From Irineochytrium annulatum (Eukaryota; Chytridiomycota; Chytridiomycetes; Chytridiales; Chytridiaceae), in contig JADGJL010001017.1 in the NCBI GenBank assembly GCA_027600665.1, positions 1 through 10,964 on the forward strand: 10,964 bases of DNA. Direction: 5' to 3'. A program made the position numbers and the translations under genes. Numbering within the stretch: position 1 is the first letter of the stretch; every line of letters begins with the position of its first letter. Under the pieces are notes generated by a model. It searched no databases. It was given only the letters and a program-made list of their open reading frames with translations, and was not told the DNA's origin. Shown here piece by piece: positions 7,918 through 10,964 of this stretch.

Positions 7918-9723
7918 ATGGCCGAGTGCGCTGCTCTTGTACAGATCTACCAGGCCACAGGCGGCCCCAACTGGACGACAAACACCGGATGGCCCGCGGC
8001 CCTCGCCGGCACGACATCATGCTGTGAAGCATACGGCGTTCACTGCAACGGTGCCGGTTATCTCATGGCTGTGTAAGTCCCAAACTGCATCGATTTTCCT
8101 TGGTGCCCGCTGTGTACTGATCTTGACTAACAGCAACTTCGAGAACAACAACCTCGTCGGCCAGCTCCCAGAGGTCTTCGAAAGCCTTGCGAGCGCCATG
8201 GTCCTCGCTTTTGGCGGGAACAAGCTCTCGGGCCAGGTTCCCATCTCCATCAACTCCCTCCTGCCCTCCACCCACCTCGACCTCTCCAACAACCAGTTTG
8301 GCGGCTACGTTCCCCACACCCAAATCGACCCCACCCTCGGCGGCAACTGCATGCTGACCGGGAACCCGGACATCAAGTGCCTCGGCTCCACGACGACCGT
8401 TTGCACGATCGACTCCACCTTGACGCTCTGTCCCGCTCTCGGCGGTGCGCCCGTCATCGCGGCCGCTGCCGTGGGCGACTCGGGTTACAACGGCTTTGGC
8501 AGGCAAAACGACGCTGTATTTGCTAACGGCCAGAACATGGTCGCGAGCCCCGTCCCCGCTGATATGGGCGGAGCGTCGTCTTCGTCGTCGTCTTCCAGCA
8601 AGTCCTCCCTGCCCTTGATCCTCGGCCTCGCGGGCGGCCTCCTGGTCGTCGGCGCCATCGTCCCCGTGGCCGTCGTGGCAGCCCGCAAGCGGTCCGCGGC
8701 CTCCAAGGACGCGGCGCTACACCTGCCCAGGTCGGGCGACTACGACAAGGTTTCCAAGGGCGGGTCCTGGTTCAGCAGGGCCGACGTCACGACCGTCCAC
8801 CCGACCAAGAAGGCGACTGCCGGTGACAAGTCCTCGATGGCGACCGACCCGGCCTTTGCGACCTCCAATGTCCGCCGCTTCAACGTTGACGGTGAGCTTT
8901 TCTTTTTTTCCCCCCCCTCACGCTTTCCAATTTCAAATTCTAAATGTATTCCGATGCAGGCGCCTACCCCGGCATGCCCGGCTACCGGGCCGACGAGGAC
9001 GCCAACCGCCCGGCCTTTACCGCCTCGGCCTCCCGTCGCTCCTCTGCCGTCTCCATCACCTCCGACATGTCCGACGACTCCTTCCACACGGGCCCCTCCC
9101 ACTCTCGCCGCCCCTCCGGCCGCGCCCTTCAGCTGAACGACCCCATCATGGAGCGCGCCTCCGAGGACCTTGCCCGCGACCTCGAGGAGGCCGGCGCCGC
9201 CCGTAGCTCCGCGAGCCCGTACGGTAAGCAGCAGCAGCAGCAGCAGAACGGCACCGTCGCCGGCTTCTTTGGCAGGCTGATGTCCGGTGGCGCCTCGCGC
9301 GTGCCCACGGACGAGGGCTCGGCCGCGTCCGGCGGCGCTTCCACCGCCGTCGCGGGCGACAGCGAGGAGGCGATCGAGGGCTCCACCCTGTCCGGATCGG
9401 CGCCCGTTGTTGACGCGAGGAGTATGTACAGCCACCAGACCAGGCACGAGGTCGGCGAGAACGTCGTCAGGCGCGGTTCGTCCAGCCCGGACCAGCAGGC
9501 CGCGGGCAAGGGCTCGTACACCGGCTTCACGGTCCCGGGCAGCTCGGCTGCCAAGAGGGCGGCGAACCGGGCCAAGAAGGGGAGGGTGCCGAACGTCATG
9601 TGAGTACTTGGAGTCCTTCGCGTCTTCATTCATTGGTGTTCCAAATCATCAGTATGCTGACATTTTCTTTCCCTTGACAGTGCCACCCGCGGTAGCAGCC
9701 TCGCGTCCGGTAACGGCAACTAA
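7918..9723 (+). CDS. Single-pass LRR surface protein, receptor-like, no kinase
   Basis: Four exons: 7918-8072, 8134-8891, 8960-9599 and 9681-9723, giving 531 residues. Donors are gtaagt, gtgagc and gtgagt. The last intron (9600-9680) replaces a TGA at 9601-9603 and adds the tail ATRGSSLASGNGN. The N-terminus (ECAALVQIYQATGGPNWTTNTGW, residues 3-25 in two parts with SCCEAYGVHC following) is the typical cap of plant-like LRR proteins. Three LRR units follow (about 53-113: NNLVGQLP, NKLSGQVP, NQFGGYVP), then a Cys-containing cap, a Ser run, one membrane helix (about 211-235) and a stop-transfer ARKR. The cytosolic part (about 295 residues) is Ser/Ala/Arg-rich, with a Gln run and no kinase or other domain I recognise. 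The positive-inside rule puts the LRR outside. The ATG at 7918 has a good context (accATGG), but no signal peptide is visible: the upstream frame is open to about 7757 without an ATG. A short upstream exon could supply one. I infer a sensor, adhesin or cell-wall-contact protein. Confidence 0.8.
8576..8599 (+). repeat. Serine codon run (TCG/TCT)
   Basis: Eight serine codons in a row, mostly TCG and TCT, lie just before the membrane helix of the LRR protein. They form a flexible, probably O-glycosylated juxtamembrane spacer. The TCG-rich microsatellite character makes length variation likely. Confidence 0.7.
9229..9246 (+). repeat. (CAG)6 microsatellite, polyglutamine
   Basis: Six CAG codons encode a six-residue glutamine run in the cytosolic part of the LRR protein. 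It follows directly on a gtaagc word at 9224 that resembles a splice donor. The frame continues openly through it, so I read it as exon. Confidence 0.8.
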
Positions 9724-10964
9724 GGGCTCGTGATAGATCTCTCTGCCTCGTCCGCTCCTGTTTCTTCCGTTTTTTTACCCCCGTTTCTTTTGGTTTTGAT
9801 TCCTTTCTTGCCTCTCTTCATTTTTTGGTATTTTTGTTATGCGGTGTTCTGCTTTTTGCTCTGCCTTTGGTCTCCGAGTAGCTGACAATGTTCATTATTA
9901 CACCGTTTTTCCCTTCCCAATTGCTTCTTTGTAACCATCCTGTGTCTATCTCTCGCCTTTCCCATTTTTGATCCTCCACCCGCAGACAATTGTTCGCGTG
10001 CGCATAAACTTGTGAGCCCAATGATTCCCTTCAACTGTTTTGTTGACTGTACTGTTGTATCGAAAAATCATGTCAAAGAGAAATCTTTATATGATCATTC
10101 AATTAGCACGCCATTTTCATCCGAAGTTCAATTTTTTTTTTTTTTTTTTGGCTCACCTCACCTCTGTATCTGCAATCCCTTACTGTAAGTATTTGCGGAG
10201 CTGTCACGAATGAATATCTTCATGATCAATGCTTGTAGTTCCAGACAAAACAGTCCAGTCGTTACTGGTATCTCTTCTCCCTTCGGCTCAAACCGCTCTC
10301 TCCTGTCCCTCTCTCCGTAGGAAGCTGCGAACGGCGATGAGGCGGACCTTGCGCTTCCACGCTCCGACTGGCGCAACATAACAACAGTTCAATATCCTGC
10401 GCCGCACCTCCTCCAGCTTTCTGAGGTCCAGCTATTTTTCGTCCACGAACGCTCAGGCTACTTCGACACTAGGTTCGACCGCAAACTTTATGGACATTGC
10501 TGTTCGGGGCCGTCCGTGCCCGCAGTGCATCCGTGATTTTTTCTCGACTTTATCTGTACGGGATAAATAGCCGCGGATCGCCTCCACAGAAGTTGCTATA
10601 TGCGGCACCACCAACCTCGCGCCTACTCTGGGGTAACCGCTGTTCCTGACGGGGCAGTCGATCGATGCTTTAAAAAATAAGGTTGCATTCGATCTGTTCC
10701 CTTCCTTAACTTCCATTCGTCACGTCAAAGAGAACGCTGCATCCCGCATGGCGTATTATCAGCTCTCGTCCTTATTACCTACAGAATTGGCTTAAAATTT
10801 GAGCATATTTGGTGGATTGAATGGCAGGGTTTACTTGGAAGTTTTTTCGTTTACGGTTCGTGCTACTATCCAAAACCAACGGTTTCTATAAAATCAAATT
10901 ACTTGATCAGACAAAGATATCAGGGGGTACGCGGCTGAGAAGCTGGCGCGCAGAACCCCGAACT
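9724..10964. other. 3' flank of the LRR gene and right-hand spacer
   Basis: The first 300 bases are pyrimidine-rich and look like 3' untranslated sequence; I find no canonical AATAAA. After the T18 run the sequence is mixed, with no frame that shows the third-position GC of the firm exons. A minus-strand frame of 87 codons (10716-10453) has near-even third positions and no family resemblance. TATAAAA near 10886-10892 could be the promoter of a gene beyond the window. Confidence 0.5.
10132..10149. repeat. T18 homopolymer
   Basis: Eighteen T in a row lie 409 bases beyond the LRR stop codon. On the minus strand this is an A18 run, which could be a retroposed poly(A) tail, but I see no recognisable element beside it and no target-site duplication. 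It is also a likely sequencing-error point. Confidence 0.5.

Noticed and set aside
9224..9275. Possible 52-base intron (gtaagc to ggcag) spanning the CAG run
   Set aside because: Its removal shifts the frame and meets a stop almost at once, while the unspliced frame stays open for over 300 bases.
8740..9633. Minus-strand ORF of 297 codons opposite the LRR gene tail
   Set aside because: Low-complexity Gly/Ala/Arg composition expected of antisense to high-GC3 coding DNA; the plus strand has consistent splice phases.
10453..10716. Minus-strand ORF of 87 codons near the right end
   Set aside because: Third-position GC is near even, there is no family resemblance and no splice or promoter support.

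Overview
The window looks like nuclear DNA of a fungus, most probably an early-diverging lineage such as a chytrid or blastoclad; this placement is an inference. Protein-coding genes are split by short GT..AG introns (about 45 to 136 bases) with fungal-type donors (gtaagt, gtgagt, gtatgt, gtgggt) and CTAAC/CTGAC-like branch sites. Coding exons have G or C at most third codon positions, while the spacers are closer to balanced or AT-rich. A von Willebrand type D domain and a short plant-like leucine-rich-repeat (LRR) surface protein in one fungal window fit those lineages better than yeasts or moulds.

Layout: 1-1200 is spacer with no supportable gene. 1260-3608 (+, 3 exons) encodes a 744-residue secreted protein: signal peptide, von Willebrand type D domain, Thr/Ala/Pro-rich repeat linker, C8-like Cys cluster, one EGF-like module and a C-terminal GPI-type signal. 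4226 to about 4967 (-) encodes a small protein with faint similarity to mitochondrial ribosomal protein uS3; its first exon is uncertain. 5638-5937 (-) is a small unrecognised ORF whose third-position GC supports it over the opposite strand. It shares a roughly 190-base divergent spacer with 6128-7285 (+, 6 exons), which encodes a thioredoxin-fold membrane protein with an altered CKYT active site. 7918-9723 (+, 4 exons) encodes a 531-residue single-pass LRR protein with no kinase and no obvious signal peptide. 9724-10964 holds the 3' flank of that gene and spacer with no supportable gene.

Three of the five genes make proteins of the secretory pathway or cell surface: a GPI-type adhesin-like protein, an ER-type thioredoxin relative, and an LRR membrane protein. 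A disulfide-rich VWD/EGF protein would be a plausible client of ER thiol chemistry, but the sequence shows no direct functional link, and eukaryotic neighbours need not cooperate. I found no mobile element, tRNA, rRNA or CRISPR array. The most unusual items are the metazoan-like VWD/C8/EGF architecture, the CxxT thioredoxin protein whose active site is assembled from 16- and 26-base exons, and the possible nuclear-encoded, C-terminally short uS3m.
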